A model generated the notes under the pieces. It did not search any database and had not been told where the DNA came from. It was given only the letters and a program-made list of their open reading frames with translations. A program made the translations under genes and the position numbers. DNA of 64,000 bases from Bacteroidota bacterium (GTDB lineage Bacteria > Bacteroidota > Bacteroidia > B-17B0 > Aurantibacillaceae): positions 62,001 to 126,000 of the forward strand of contig JADBXZ010000014.1 of NCBI GenBank assembly GCA_020403265.1, in the 5' to 3' direction. Of this stretch, positions 37,207-46,958 are shown in pieces. The stretch's first letter is position 1. Each line of letters begins with the position of its first letter.

Positions 37207-37872
37207 ATGGCAACTATTTTACACATTGATACTAGTTCTACTGTTTGCTCAGTTGGTTTAAGTATTGACGACCAATTAATTGACATTATTGAGGAGAATG
37301 AAGGATATTCTCACGCAGAGAAACTACATATATTTATTCAGTCGATATTATCCAATCAAAAAATAAACACTGTCGATTTAACTGCTGTAGCTGTTAATAA
37401 AGGTCCCGGATCATACACCGGACTAAGAATTGGGGTTAGCGCTGCAAAAGGAATGGCATTTGCTTTAAATATTCCTCTAATAAGCGTAAACAGCCTGCAT
37501 GCAATGTGTTATAATTTAAATAATGAAAATGCTGCATTTTTTTTACCTATGATTGATGCAAGGCGAATGGAAGTATATACTTGCTTATTAGATCATAATT
37601 TTTGCGAAATAATACATTCACATGCCAAGATAATTGACACGGAAAGTTATTTAGATTTTTTAAATTACCAACCGATAATTTGTTTGGGTGATGGTGCAGT
37701 AAAATGTCAGCCTTATTTGAGTTCTTTACCAAATATTCAATTTTTGGATAAAATTAATGCCAGTGTTCGCAATTTTTATCTAATGGCTTTTAATAAACTC
37801 AAAAATCGAGAGTTTGAGGATATTGACTATTTTGAACCTGCATATTTAAAACCGTATTATTTCAAATCTTGA
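37207..37872 (+). CDS. tsaB: tRNA threonylcarbamoyladenosine biosynthesis protein TsaB
   Basis: 'ILHIDTSSTVCSVGLS...YSHAEKLH...VAVNKGPGSYTGLRIGVSAAKGMAFALN'. Confidence 0.93.
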   Translation: MATILHIDTSSTVCSVGLSIDDQLIDIIEENEGYSHAEKLHIFIQSILSNQKINTVDLTAVAVNKGPGSYTGLRIGVSAAKGMAFALNIPLISVNSLHAMCYNLNNENAAFFLPMIDARRMEVYTCLLDHNFCEIIHSHAKIIDTESYLDFLNYQPIICLGDGAVKCQPYLSSLPNIQFLDKINASVRNFYLMAFNKLKNREFEDIDYFEPAYLKPYYFKS

Positions 37873-37997
37873 TACTTTTACACTAATTTAAGTAAATTTA
37901 AAAATACCCTTTATCTATTAAAAAAAATGTTATATCTTTAAATATTATATGTTCATCGTTGTTTAATCAATATCTGAACTCTAAATATTGTTTAAGT

Positions 37998-40322
37998 ATG
38001 AAAAAAATTTATATTACATTACTAGTTTGTTTTTCGTTTTCGTTGTCTTCTCAAGTAGGTGCGCCAAAATTCATTAATTATCAAGGCCTAGCAAGGGATG
38101 CCTCTGGAATACCCATCCAAAATCAAATTGTTGCCATAAGCTTCACACTTACTAATGGTGTATCAACACCATTTACTGATTCAAAAAACAGTACAACGAA
38201 TGCATTTGGTTTATTCAACACAACCATTGGAAGCAATGCTAATCCAATTAATGTTGATTTCTCAGCAGGTAATTACAACTTATTAGTTTCCATTAATGGT
38301 AGTAGCCTGCCTCCACAATTACTGGCAAGTGTTCCATACGCTCTAAATGCTCCTGAACCTCTGGTAACATATACGTCGGGCATTTTAACCATTGGTTCTA
38401 CCTCTATTGCCATAAGCTCTGGAACAAACTACCAAGCCGGAACCGGTATAAGTATTGTATCAGGTTCAATTATAAATACCGCACCTTCACAATCCATTAA
38501 TATTAGCGCCACAAATCCTTTAACTGTTACTTCTGCTCCCCCTATTTACAGTATTGGTTTAACACCTCAAATCTTTAATTCTATAGGAGGCGGTTCGGTT
38601 ACGTCTACTTACGGTGGAACATTTGTTATTCCAACATCAACCAGTTCTGTTTTAAGTGGTGATGCAAATGGCCCTTCTAACAATAACACGGTAACTGCCA
38701 TTCGAGGCTTGCCAATTTCAACAATCGCTCCAACCTCTGGTCAAAATTTAGTTTTTAACACCGGACAATGGACACCTTCAACACCCATTTTTTCACTTTC
38801 GGGAAATACAATCTTTCCTTCAACACTCACAAATGGACTAGGCATAGGAATCAATTCATTAAATATCGGTGGCTCCAATTATTCTGTTGCGGTTAACGGT
38901 AATCAATATTTAAATGGTTTTTTACACCACGGCGGCATGTCTTCAATGCCTTCCGTTGCAGGTACTGGTAATGGCCGAATATACTATGATAATACTACTA
39001 ATCGTTATATGGTTTCTGAAGGATTAAATACATATATTCCTTTAGTCCCTAATAATATTTGGAATAAAACAGGTTCAAGTATAGTACCAACAACAACAGT
39101 TGATAATGTTGGGATTGGAGTTCTTACGCCAGCAGCTAAACTTCATGTAAATGGACAAACACGTATTGATCAACCAAATTTGTCTGATGGTTTATTAATT
39201 AGTCATACCGGTAGTATCGGTTCCGCAGCAAGTTTTACGAGTGTTACAGGAAACGGTTTAATCGCATCAAGCTCTCACTCAACCAATTATGGTGTATTTG
39301 GTATTAATACTAATGCATCACCTGCCGGTTATGCAGGTTATTTTGATGGTGGCTTGGTTACGCGAAGTAAAGCTGGTGCATCAACTGATGCGTTTCAAGT
39401 TTGGAATAATGCATCTTCTCCTCTGTTAAACGTCAAAAACTCGGGCAATGTAGGAATTAATGCACCTAATCCTAACGCCAAATTGCACATCATTGAAAAC
39501 ACATTAAGTAATCAACAGGCAGCACTTTTTATAAATAATTATACCTTAACTTCTGCTCCTTCATTTGGCTTAAGAGCGTCTAGCGCTAACTCAAACTCAA
39601 TATCCGCAGGTGTTTATGCAGAGAGTTTAGGAGGAGGAAATGGTGTTTCCGGAATAAGTACTTCAACTACATTTACTGGAACAGCAGGCGTTTATGGTCT
39701 TGCGCAAGGAACGCACTCAACTAACGTGAGTATTCAGGCTGATGCTAATAGTGGTAGTTCAACCGGAATGTTTGTAAATAGTTTTAGCGGTCATTCAGGT
39801 ATCGCCTTGCATGTAAAACGATCAGGTACTGGCAGCGGAATTGGCGCACGCATTGAAAATATTGTAGCGGGAAATACCGCAGATGCTGTTTTTGCCTTAA
39901 CAGAAGGACCTGGTGCAGCTGTTCACGCAGTTAGTTCGGCTACAAATAATGCATCAGCCTTATCTCTTTTATTAGAAAATGGCCATATTGCAACTCAAGG
40001 CGCAGCTCCTTCAACAACTGTAATTACCCCTTTAGGAACTGGCGGCACCGTGACATTACTAACCTCCTCAACAGATGTTGCAGGAAGAATTACAATAAAC
40101 TTTGGAACGGGCGGATTTACAGCATCCACATTTGCTGGAATTATTTTTAACAAACCTTATACTTTTGCTCCAATAGTTATTTTGACACCTGCATCTTTTG
40201 CAGCGTCATCAGCAAATATTCACGTTACTTCTTCACCCGGAGGATTCAATATTACTTACAATACACCGCCAGCTGCAAGTACATTGCATAGTTTTAATTA
40301 TATAATTATTGAAACAAAATGA
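37998..40322 (+). CDS. Secreted tail-fibre-like protein (paralog 1); track start is 37959
   Basis: Signal peptide at the internal ATG 37998; 'GAPKFINYQGLARDASGIPIQNQIVAISFTLTNG'; Gly/Ser/Asn-rich repeats; C-terminal 'IIFNKPYTFAPIVILTPAS...FNYIIIETK'. Confidence 0.75.
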   Translation: MKKIYITLLVCFSFSLSSQVGAPKFINYQGLARDASGIPIQNQIVAISFTLTNGVSTPFTDSKNSTTNAFGLFNTTIGSNANPINVDFSAGNYNLLVSINGSSLPPQLLASVPYALNAPEPLVTYTSGILTIGSTSIAISSGTNYQAGTGISIVSGSIINTAPSQSINISATNPLTVTSAPPIYSIGLTPQIFNSIGGGSVTSTYGGTFVIPTSTSSVLSGDANGPSNNNTVTAIRGLPISTIAPTSGQNLVFNTGQWTPSTPIFSLSGNTIFPSTLTNGLGIGINSLNIGGSNYSVAVNGNQYLNGFLHHGGMSSMPSVAGTGNGRIYYDNTTNRYMVSEGLNTYIPLVPNNIWNKTGSSIVPTTTVDNVGIGVLTPAAKLHVNGQTRIDQPNLSDGLLISHTGSIGSAASFTSVTGNGLIASSSHSTNYGVFGINTNASPAGYAGYFDGGLVTRSKAGASTDAFQVWNNASSPLLNVKNSGNVGINAPNPNAKLHIIENTLSNQQAALFINNYTLTSAPSFGLRASSANSNSISAGVYAESLGGGNGVSGISTSTTFTGTAGVYGLAQGTHSTNVSIQADANSGSSTGMFVNSFSGHSGIALHVKRSGTGSGIGARIENIVAGNTADAVFALTEGPGAAVHAVSSATNNASALSLLLENGHIATQGAAPSTTVITPLGTGGTVTLLTSSTDVAGRITINFGTGGFTASTFAGIIFNKPYTFAPIVILTPASFAASSANIHVTSSPGGFNITYNTPPAASTLHSFNYIIIETK

Positions 40323-42901
40323 GAAAACAACTTAGTATATTATTTTCCATCTTAACAACGTTTGTTGTTACTGCACAAACACCTAAATTTATTAATTACC
40401 AAGGTATAGCGCGTGATGCTTCTGGAAATCCGATTGTGAATCAATCGGTAAGTTTAAATTTTACGATTACAAATGGAAGCTCTCCGATTTATACAGACAG
40501 TAAACTTTCAAATACAAATGCCTTTGGTTTGTTTAATACAAGCATTGGAAGTAACGGCAATCCAATTACCAGTAACTTATCAAGTGGAAATTATAGTTTA
40601 ATTGTAAGCATTAACAACGTCGTTTTAAGTCCACAGAATTTAGCTAGTGTTCCATACGCCTTACATGCCGAAACGGCCTCTTCTGCTCCTGCTCCAACCG
40701 TTAACTTTAGCGGAGGTGTTTTAAGTGTTGGTGGCAACACAACTAGTATTCCGGGTGGTTCTGTATATTCGGCGGGCACAGCTATTAGTATTTCATCAAT
40801 CGGTGTTATTTCAAATCTGTCGCCAGACCAAACGGTTACGATTACTTCATCCGGTGTAGCCACTGTTAATTCTACTTATCCAACTTTTAATGTTGGTGTT
40901 CCTAATCCAAGCTTAAATTTTTCCAATGCAACTAACATTTTAACCTTAACACAAGGAACATTTGCAACAACTGCAACGTTAACCGGTTCTGGTTCTTCAA
41001 CTATAACTATTACCGGAACTAATAATGCAGTTGTGTCACCAACCGCAGGTAGTTCGTTTTTGGTTAACGTCCCAACCCAATCATTCTCAATAGCGACCAA
41101 TACTATTACATCCAATTTAGGAGGTTCATTTGTAATACCTACACAAAGTTTGAGTTTAACCGGTAATACTTTAACGTCAGGTCCTTCATCTAACAGTGTT
41201 AATCTTTCAAGCGTAATTGGGAATGATTGGAGTTTAAATGGCAATACAGGAACGGTTTTTGGCACTAATTCGTTTGGAACAAATGACTTTAGTGCGTTAA
41301 GCATTGTTACCAACAGTTTACAAAGAATCGGCATCAATACTTCAACTATAAGCGGAGCCGGTGGCGTTGTAATTGGCGGTAATACAGCTCTTACATCATT
41401 AGGTAAAGACTTAACTTTACAGGGGCCTTTAAGTTCGACATCTGACTTAACCTATGGACACATGTCCATTCGAGGAGGGTCAAATTCACCTGCTAATCAG
41501 TCATTTTTAACTTTTTCGGGAGGCCCGTTGGCTTTAGTAAGGGGGTATTTAGGCGATAGAAACACAACGGATGATGACATTACACTTTATGCACAAAACA
41601 ATTTAAGGCTTACAGCGGGTTCAGCCACTTTAAATCCAACCATTTTCATCAATGGAACGAGTAATAACGTTGCGATTGGTGGTTTCACTGCACCTTTAGC
41701 TAAATTAGACGTACAAACAACACATACTGCCGCAGCTGTTAACGGGATTAACAATGGTGCAACATCTTCTTCCTTTGCTTATGGCGTTTATGGTGAAACA
41801 AATTCTTCTTCAGCACAAGGTGCAGCAGTTAAAGGTAATAATAGTGGTATTGGTTTAGGTGTTGCCGGTGTAAATTTAACCGGGTCTGCCAGTGCTGATG
41901 CACACGGTGTTTATGGAGAGACAAACTCCACAAATGTTACAACTTATGGTGTATTCGGCCGAAATTCAGGCACAGGAAGCGGTGTTTATGGTAGAGCAAG
42001 CAGTACTGCAGCTATTAATGCTTCCGGTGTTTACGGACAAAATATTGGCATAGGATCAGGAGTATATGGAATTAACACCGGAGGAATTCCGAATAATAAT
42101 GCACATGGTGTATTAGGTATTACTCAGAATACAGATGCTAATGCCGCCGGTGTTTTTGGTTCAAATGATAATGTCGGACCTTCTATTTTTGCTCAAAAAA
42201 ATGGAGCGGCTTCAGGCAATGCTTTGAGAGTAGAGAATCTAAATTCCGGAAATAGTGCTCCAGCGTTGAATGTTAGCTCAAACTCCACTACAGGGCCCGG
42301 CTTTGCATTATCTGTATTGCAAACCGGTAATCAGGCAAGTTTATATTCACATAAAACAGGATCCGGTACAGGTAGCGCAGGTGTATTCGAAAATTTAAGT
42401 GTAACTAATTCAGCTCCTGTGCTTCAGGTTGCTAATGGAAGTTCTGTACAAATGTCGCCGGCAATTAACGCAGCTTCCAACTCAAGTATAGCTGCAATTG
42501 GCGTTCAATTGCAAAATGCGCACCTTAAATCCATTGGTAATTTGTCTGGTATCATTACCCACACCTATTCCTTTGGAGGATTCCCAGCAGGCGGTTATTC
42601 AATCACTCCTATTAACTGTACAGATGTAAAAGGCACCATCTTAATAGCAAATACCTCCTTTACAACTACGCCAAGCGGTGCAGTTGCAGACTTTGTTGTG
42701 CCATTTAACAAATCTTATGGCACCACTCCTATTGTTGTTCTTACACAACAACACACAGGAAACGAAATAAGCAAACTTAGCGTACAATTATTATCAACCG
42801 GATCAAATGATTTTACTTTCCGATTGGTTAATTTATCTGCTACACCGCTAATCTTAGTTGGTTCTGAACAAATTAAACTTAACTATTTTGTAATTGAATA
42901 A
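40319..42901 (+). CDS. Secreted tail-fibre-like protein (paralog 2)
   Basis: 'TPKFINYQGIARDASGNPIVNQSVSLNFTITNG'; repeated GVYGxxx units; C-terminal 'VVPFNKSYGTTPIVVLTQQ...LNYFVIE'; 4-bp overlap with paralog 1. Confidence 0.78.
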   Translation: MRKQLSILFSILTTFVVTAQTPKFINYQGIARDASGNPIVNQSVSLNFTITNGSSPIYTDSKLSNTNAFGLFNTSIGSNGNPITSNLSSGNYSLIVSINNVVLSPQNLASVPYALHAETASSAPAPTVNFSGGVLSVGGNTTSIPGGSVYSAGTAISISSIGVISNLSPDQTVTITSSGVATVNSTYPTFNVGVPNPSLNFSNATNILTLTQGTFATTATLTGSGSSTITITGTNNAVVSPTAGSSFLVNVPTQSFSIATNTITSNLGGSFVIPTQSLSLTGNTLTSGPSSNSVNLSSVIGNDWSLNGNTGTVFGTNSFGTNDFSALSIVTNSLQRIGINTSTISGAGGVVIGGNTALTSLGKDLTLQGPLSSTSDLTYGHMSIRGGSNSPANQSFLTFSGGPLALVRGYLGDRNTTDDDITLYAQNNLRLTAGSATLNPTIFINGTSNNVAIGGFTAPLAKLDVQTTHTAAAVNGINNGATSSSFAYGVYGETNSSSAQGAAVKGNNSGIGLGVAGVNLTGSASADAHGVYGETNSTNVTTYGVFGRNSGTGSGVYGRASSTAAINASGVYGQNIGIGSGVYGINTGGIPNNNAHGVLGITQNTDANAAGVFGSNDNVGPSIFAQKNGAASGNALRVENLNSGNSAPALNVSSNSTTGPGFALSVLQTGNQASLYSHKTGSGTGSAGVFENLSVTNSAPVLQVANGSSVQMSPAINAASNSSIAAIGVQLQNAHLKSIGNLSGIITHTYSFGGFPAGGYSITPINCTDVKGTILIANTSFTTTPSGAVADFVVPFNKSYGTTPIVVLTQQHTGNEISKLSVQLLSTGSNDFTFRLVNLSATPLILVGSEQIKLNYFVIE

Positions 42902-43650
42902 TGAGAAATTTAATAGTAATATTTAGTTGTGTTGTTATTCGATTAAGCGGCCAAACAATTGATAATTCGGTTATCAATTCTGCCGGACAAACGCATACAA
43001 TTAATTCTAACTTTATTTATACCGACAATATTGGAGAACCATTTGTAAGTACGGAATTTGTTGGAACTTACACTTTTACACAAGGCTTTTTACAAATTTT
43101 TGATGGTCCCAAAGTTTTTGTTACCTACAATCCTGTCAGTTGTACTGATCGAAAAGATGGAAATATCAGTGTAAGTGTGTCAAATGTTTCACCAACCCAA
43201 ACAGTTAGTTATTTATGGTCGCCATCATCTATCTGTACAAACGCAACTTGCAATAATGTAGATAGTTTAAATGCCGGTACCTACTCGTTAATTATTTCCA
43301 TTAAAACACCTTCAGGAACAGGATTTCTTGAGAAATTTTACCCACAAAACGCCATCACCATAGAAGACAAAAACGGTCCATGTAGAGTAAAAATATATAA
43401 TACAATTACAGCTAATGGAGATGGAATAAATGATTTTTTAACCATTGATAATTTAGAGGAATTTCCAGACCACGAGCTATTAATATATAACCGTTGGGGC
43501 AAACTTTTAAAGTCAATTAAAAATTACAAAAATGATAATGGATGGCCTGCTAAAGGTGAAACGATAATTTCTGGAACTTATTTTTATGTTTTGGACCTTG
43601 GAAAAGGTATTAAACCAATTAAAGGCTGGGTAGAATTACTAAACAATTAA
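42901..43650 (+). CDS. Secreted protein with gliding-motility-associated (CHU_C) C-terminal domain
   Basis: 'NTITANGDGINDFLTIDNLEEFPDHELLIYNRWGKLL...GTYFYVLDLGKGIKPIKGWVELL'. Confidence 0.9.
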   Translation: MRNLIVIFSCVVIRLSGQTIDNSVINSAGQTHTINSNFIYTDNIGEPFVSTEFVGTYTFTQGFLQIFDGPKVFVTYNPVSCTDRKDGNISVSVSNVSPTQTVSYLWSPSSICTNATCNNVDSLNAGTYSLIISIKTPSGTGFLEKFYPQNAITIEDKNGPCRVKIYNTITANGDGINDFLTIDNLEEFPDHELLIYNRWGKLLKSIKNYKNDNGWPAKGETIISGTYFYVLDLGKGIKPIKGWVELLNN

Positions 43651-43676
43651 AAAAATACAGCGAGTTGAAATAAATT

Positions 43677-46028
43677 ATGGATTATAAGTATGTTATATTT
43701 ATCATTTGTTTTAGTGTAGCTACTAGGCTAGGATTAGCCCAATTGCCATTTACCGCAAACTTCTTTTGCTTGGATTCATCGCTTAGGTATGGTAACTCAC
43801 TCAAAAATTCACATAAAGGCGTTATTGTAAGGGATTTTAATAAAGATGGTTATCCAGACCTAGCTTCCGTAATAAATAAAACACCTAATGGAAAAGAAAT
43901 AATTTTTCTTACAAACAACAGCTTAACTTCTACAGTAACTCTATTTAATGAATATTTTTATCCGATTTCAAGCACGCCAACCGGTACTAACACAAATGTA
44001 AATAGTATTACTGCCGGGTTTATTAATACCGATTCGTTGGCAGATGTTTTATTCATAGATAATAATAACTTAAATGTATTTGTAAACAGCACCGCAACAA
44101 CCGGCTTTAATGTACCTATTACCGGAAGTGTTGTAAATGGATACAACTTTTTAACCAACTATGGAGGCTACGCTAAATTTATTAAAGGAATGGATTTTAA
44201 TGCAGACAGAAAAACAGATGTGGTTGTATTTACTCAAAGTAGTAGTGGCCAATTAGTTGTCATGATGTTACGAAATAACTCCACCTTAACGTCTATTAAT
44301 TTCATTTTAGATGCTACCTATACGGTTTATCCTGGAACCGATTTACTTAATGTTGTTCAAGATTGTGATCTCTCTGTTAATGATGTTAACAATGATAATA
44401 ACCCTGATGTTTTATTAATGTATCGTTCTTATGCACCTTATAACGGTTATGGATTTATTAATACCAGTACAAATTCTGGTGTTCTTAGTTTTGTTGGATT
44501 TACGCTAGCCCCTCAAGGAACCTACCCGATTACAGTTCAATATGTTAATTATAAATCAGTCGCCGTAGCTAAAGTAAATGAGTTTGATAATATTAACGAC
44601 ATCGTCTTTGGTATAAATATTCCTTTAAGTAGTTCTATTATTTCTTATTTGGAAAATTCAACCGGATCGTCTGTTAATCCAACGCAAACCTTTGCTTTGC
44701 CGGTAAATGGCGATTTTATAAAAGACCTAACACTTACAGATTTAACAGGAGATAAGAATAAAGACCTCGTTGTTTTAACATCAAATCTAACAGCCTCCAA
44801 TCGCTTACTAATATATTATTACGATCCATCAATTAACGGGTTTAATTCTAATTTTACCTCCATTGCAATGCCTGCTTCGGTCGACTCACTAATTAATGAA
44901 CTGGTAGTAATGGATTACAACAACGACACCAGATGGGATCTCATTTTAAAATCATGGTCTAAAGTCACTAACTTAAATCCAGAGTACATTTACCTCATTC
45001 CAAACTTTGGCAACAAATCGTTCCTGAATCCAACTAATTATGCCGTTTGTTCGAATACCTCAATAGTATTAACCCCTACCATTGCGTATACTGGAAACCA
45101 TAATTATGCATGGAGTCTTAATACTGCCACAAGTAACCCAGTTGGAACTAGTTTAACGCACACGTTGTTACCGCCATCAGCTACAGGTGTAAATAACTAT
45201 TCGTTTAATTTTTCATATAAATTGCCATATTCCGGATTAACCTGTAATTACAAGCCACTTTCTATTAATGTTGCGTCGCTAGCGGTCCCTTCGGTAAGTT
45301 TTTCTACTAGCTCATCGATCGTTTGTAAAGGTGATAAAGCCATTTTATCAACTACAACAAATTTTGCCTCCACGTATACAATTTTTCCGTTGAATATCAG
45401 CAATACGAGTACTATAATGGTAACGCCAACTAATCTAGTTAATTATACAGCTATTGCTACAGCTTCAAATGGATGTTTTGCAGCGAGTTCGTTACAAATA
45501 AATGTTCATCCAACCCAAACAGCAGAAATTGCTCCATTGACAAGCTATAACATCTGCTTAAACGATTCTGTTCATTTAAAAAGTAATAAGGTAGCTAACA
45601 GTTATTTATGGTTTAATGGTAACACAAATAGTAACTTTTATTTTAAACCAACTGCGCAAGGAAATTACCTCATTTCACTTGGCACAATGGATACTAATAA
45701 TTGTAAAACGGATGAAGCCATTATCCAAATAACGGTTAATGATTGTATTAACTCAGACACTCTGATAAAAACGTATAACTTAATTACGCCGAACGGCGAT
45801 GGTTTAAACGACATTTTATTTATTGAAAACATTTCAAATTATCCGGATGCAGAAGTAACCATCTTTAGCAGATGGGGTCGACAACTTTTTAACAAAAAAA
45901 ACTATAATAATGCTAACATCTCTTGGCCTGCTCCAAATGAAAATATCCCAAGTGGTACATATTATTACACTGTAACAAACAATAAGTTAATATTATTAAA
46001 AGGTTGGATAGAAATATTAAAAAACTAA
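43677..46028 (+). CDS. FG-GAP/VCBS-repeat secreted protein with CHU_C C-terminal domain
   Basis: 'VRDFNKDGYPDLASV', 'DVNNDNNPDVLLMY', 'NLITPNGDGLNDILFIENISNYPDAEVTIFSRWGRQLF...GTYYYTVTNNKLILLKGWIEIL'. Confidence 0.9.
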   Translation: MDYKYVIFIICFSVATRLGLAQLPFTANFFCLDSSLRYGNSLKNSHKGVIVRDFNKDGYPDLASVINKTPNGKEIIFLTNNSLTSTVTLFNEYFYPISSTPTGTNTNVNSITAGFINTDSLADVLFIDNNNLNVFVNSTATTGFNVPITGSVVNGYNFLTNYGGYAKFIKGMDFNADRKTDVVVFTQSSSGQLVVMMLRNNSTLTSINFILDATYTVYPGTDLLNVVQDCDLSVNDVNNDNNPDVLLMYRSYAPYNGYGFINTSTNSGVLSFVGFTLAPQGTYPITVQYVNYKSVAVAKVNEFDNINDIVFGINIPLSSSIISYLENSTGSSVNPTQTFALPVNGDFIKDLTLTDLTGDKNKDLVVLTSNLTASNRLLIYYYDPSINGFNSNFTSIAMPASVDSLINELVVMDYNNDTRWDLILKSWSKVTNLNPEYIYLIPNFGNKSFLNPTNYAVCSNTSIVLTPTIAYTGNHNYAWSLNTATSNPVGTSLTHTLLPPSATGVNNYSFNFSYKLPYSGLTCNYKPLSINVASLAVPSVSFSTSSSIVCKGDKAILSTTTNFASTYTIFPLNISNTSTIMVTPTNLVNYTAIATASNGCFAASSLQINVHPTQTAEIAPLTSYNICLNDSVHLKSNKVANSYLWFNGNTNSNFYFKPTAQGNYLISLGTMDTNNCKTDEAIIQITVNDCINSDTLIKTYNLITPNGDGLNDILFIENISNYPDAEVTIFSRWGRQLFNKKNYNNANISWPAPNENIPSGTYYYTVTNNKLILLKGWIEILKN

Positions 46029-46029
46029 A

Positions 46030-46944
46030 ATGAAAAAAATCACCCTCATCTTAATCGTCCTAGCTTCTAAACTAGTTGCACAACAAGATCCGCAGTATAA
46101 CTTGTATCAATTTAATCCATTGATTATTAACCCTGCATACGCAGGAGCAAGGGATGGTATTGTTGGTACAGCGTCTATCAGAAATCAATGGGTAGGTTTT
46201 GAAGGAGCCCCAAAAACAATCGCTGCAAGTGTACATGCGCCAGTGCTCAATAGAAATATAGGCTTAGGCTTAACACTTTGTAATGATGTGATGGGTCCAA
46301 GAAACTTAACCAGTGCCCATGCTAATTTTGCGTATATCCTTAAATTGAATAATAAATATAAATTATCTTTTGGTTTAAATACCGGGCTAAACCGATACTC
46401 GTTTAATTTTAACAAATTAACTTATAAGCAAAATGAAAACATAATTGATTTCTCTCAAGTTCAAACCTTTAATTCATTTGATGCGAATTCAGGACTTTAT
46501 TTTAGATCTAATAGTTTTTTTATTGGCTACAGTAATACCCACCTTTTCTCTAAAGAAGTGTATAATATTTCAACGGGTAATAATGGATCGGTTAGTTATA
46601 GATTGCGTACTCACCAATTCTTATCAATAGGTAAATCATTTATGTTTAGCGAGAAATTTATTTTTGCACCAACCATTTTACTAAAATCTGTTAACGGAAA
46701 TGGTTTAGCTGATGTGAATCTAAATGCTTTTCTTTTCAAAAAAGTTTGGTTTGGTGTTTTTGCAAGATTAGGATACGGACCAGGATTTTTATTTCAGTAT
46801 TACATCAACAATAATTTCAAGGTTGGCTACAGTTATGATACTGGATTAGGCAGCGCAAGAAATTTAGGTTCAAGTCACGAAATTGTGATCAGTTTTGAAG
46901 GTTCAACAAAAAAATCAAAAGTAATTAGCCCACGTTTTCTATAA
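46030..46944 (+). CDS. PorP/SprF family type IX secretion membrane protein
   Basis: 'AQQDPQYNLYQFNPLIINPAYAGARDGIVGTASIRNQWVGFEGAPKT'. Confidence 0.95.
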   Translation: MKKITLILIVLASKLVAQQDPQYNLYQFNPLIINPAYAGARDGIVGTASIRNQWVGFEGAPKTIAASVHAPVLNRNIGLGLTLCNDVMGPRNLTSAHANFAYILKLNNKYKLSFGLNTGLNRYSFNFNKLTYKQNENIIDFSQVQTFNSFDANSGLYFRSNSFFIGYSNTHLFSKEVYNISTGNNGSVSYRLRTHQFLSIGKSFMFSEKFIFAPTILLKSVNGNGLADVNLNAFLFKKVWFGVFARLGYGPGFLFQYYINNNFKVGYSYDTGLGSARNLGSSHEIVISFEGSTKKSKVISPRFL

Positions 46945-46958
46945 TCGAACACCAATTT

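Noticed and set aside
40876-41337. 153-aa minus-strand ORF
   Set aside because: Antisense to the well-supported tail-fibre-like CDS; composition mirrors the complementary low-complexity coding sequence.
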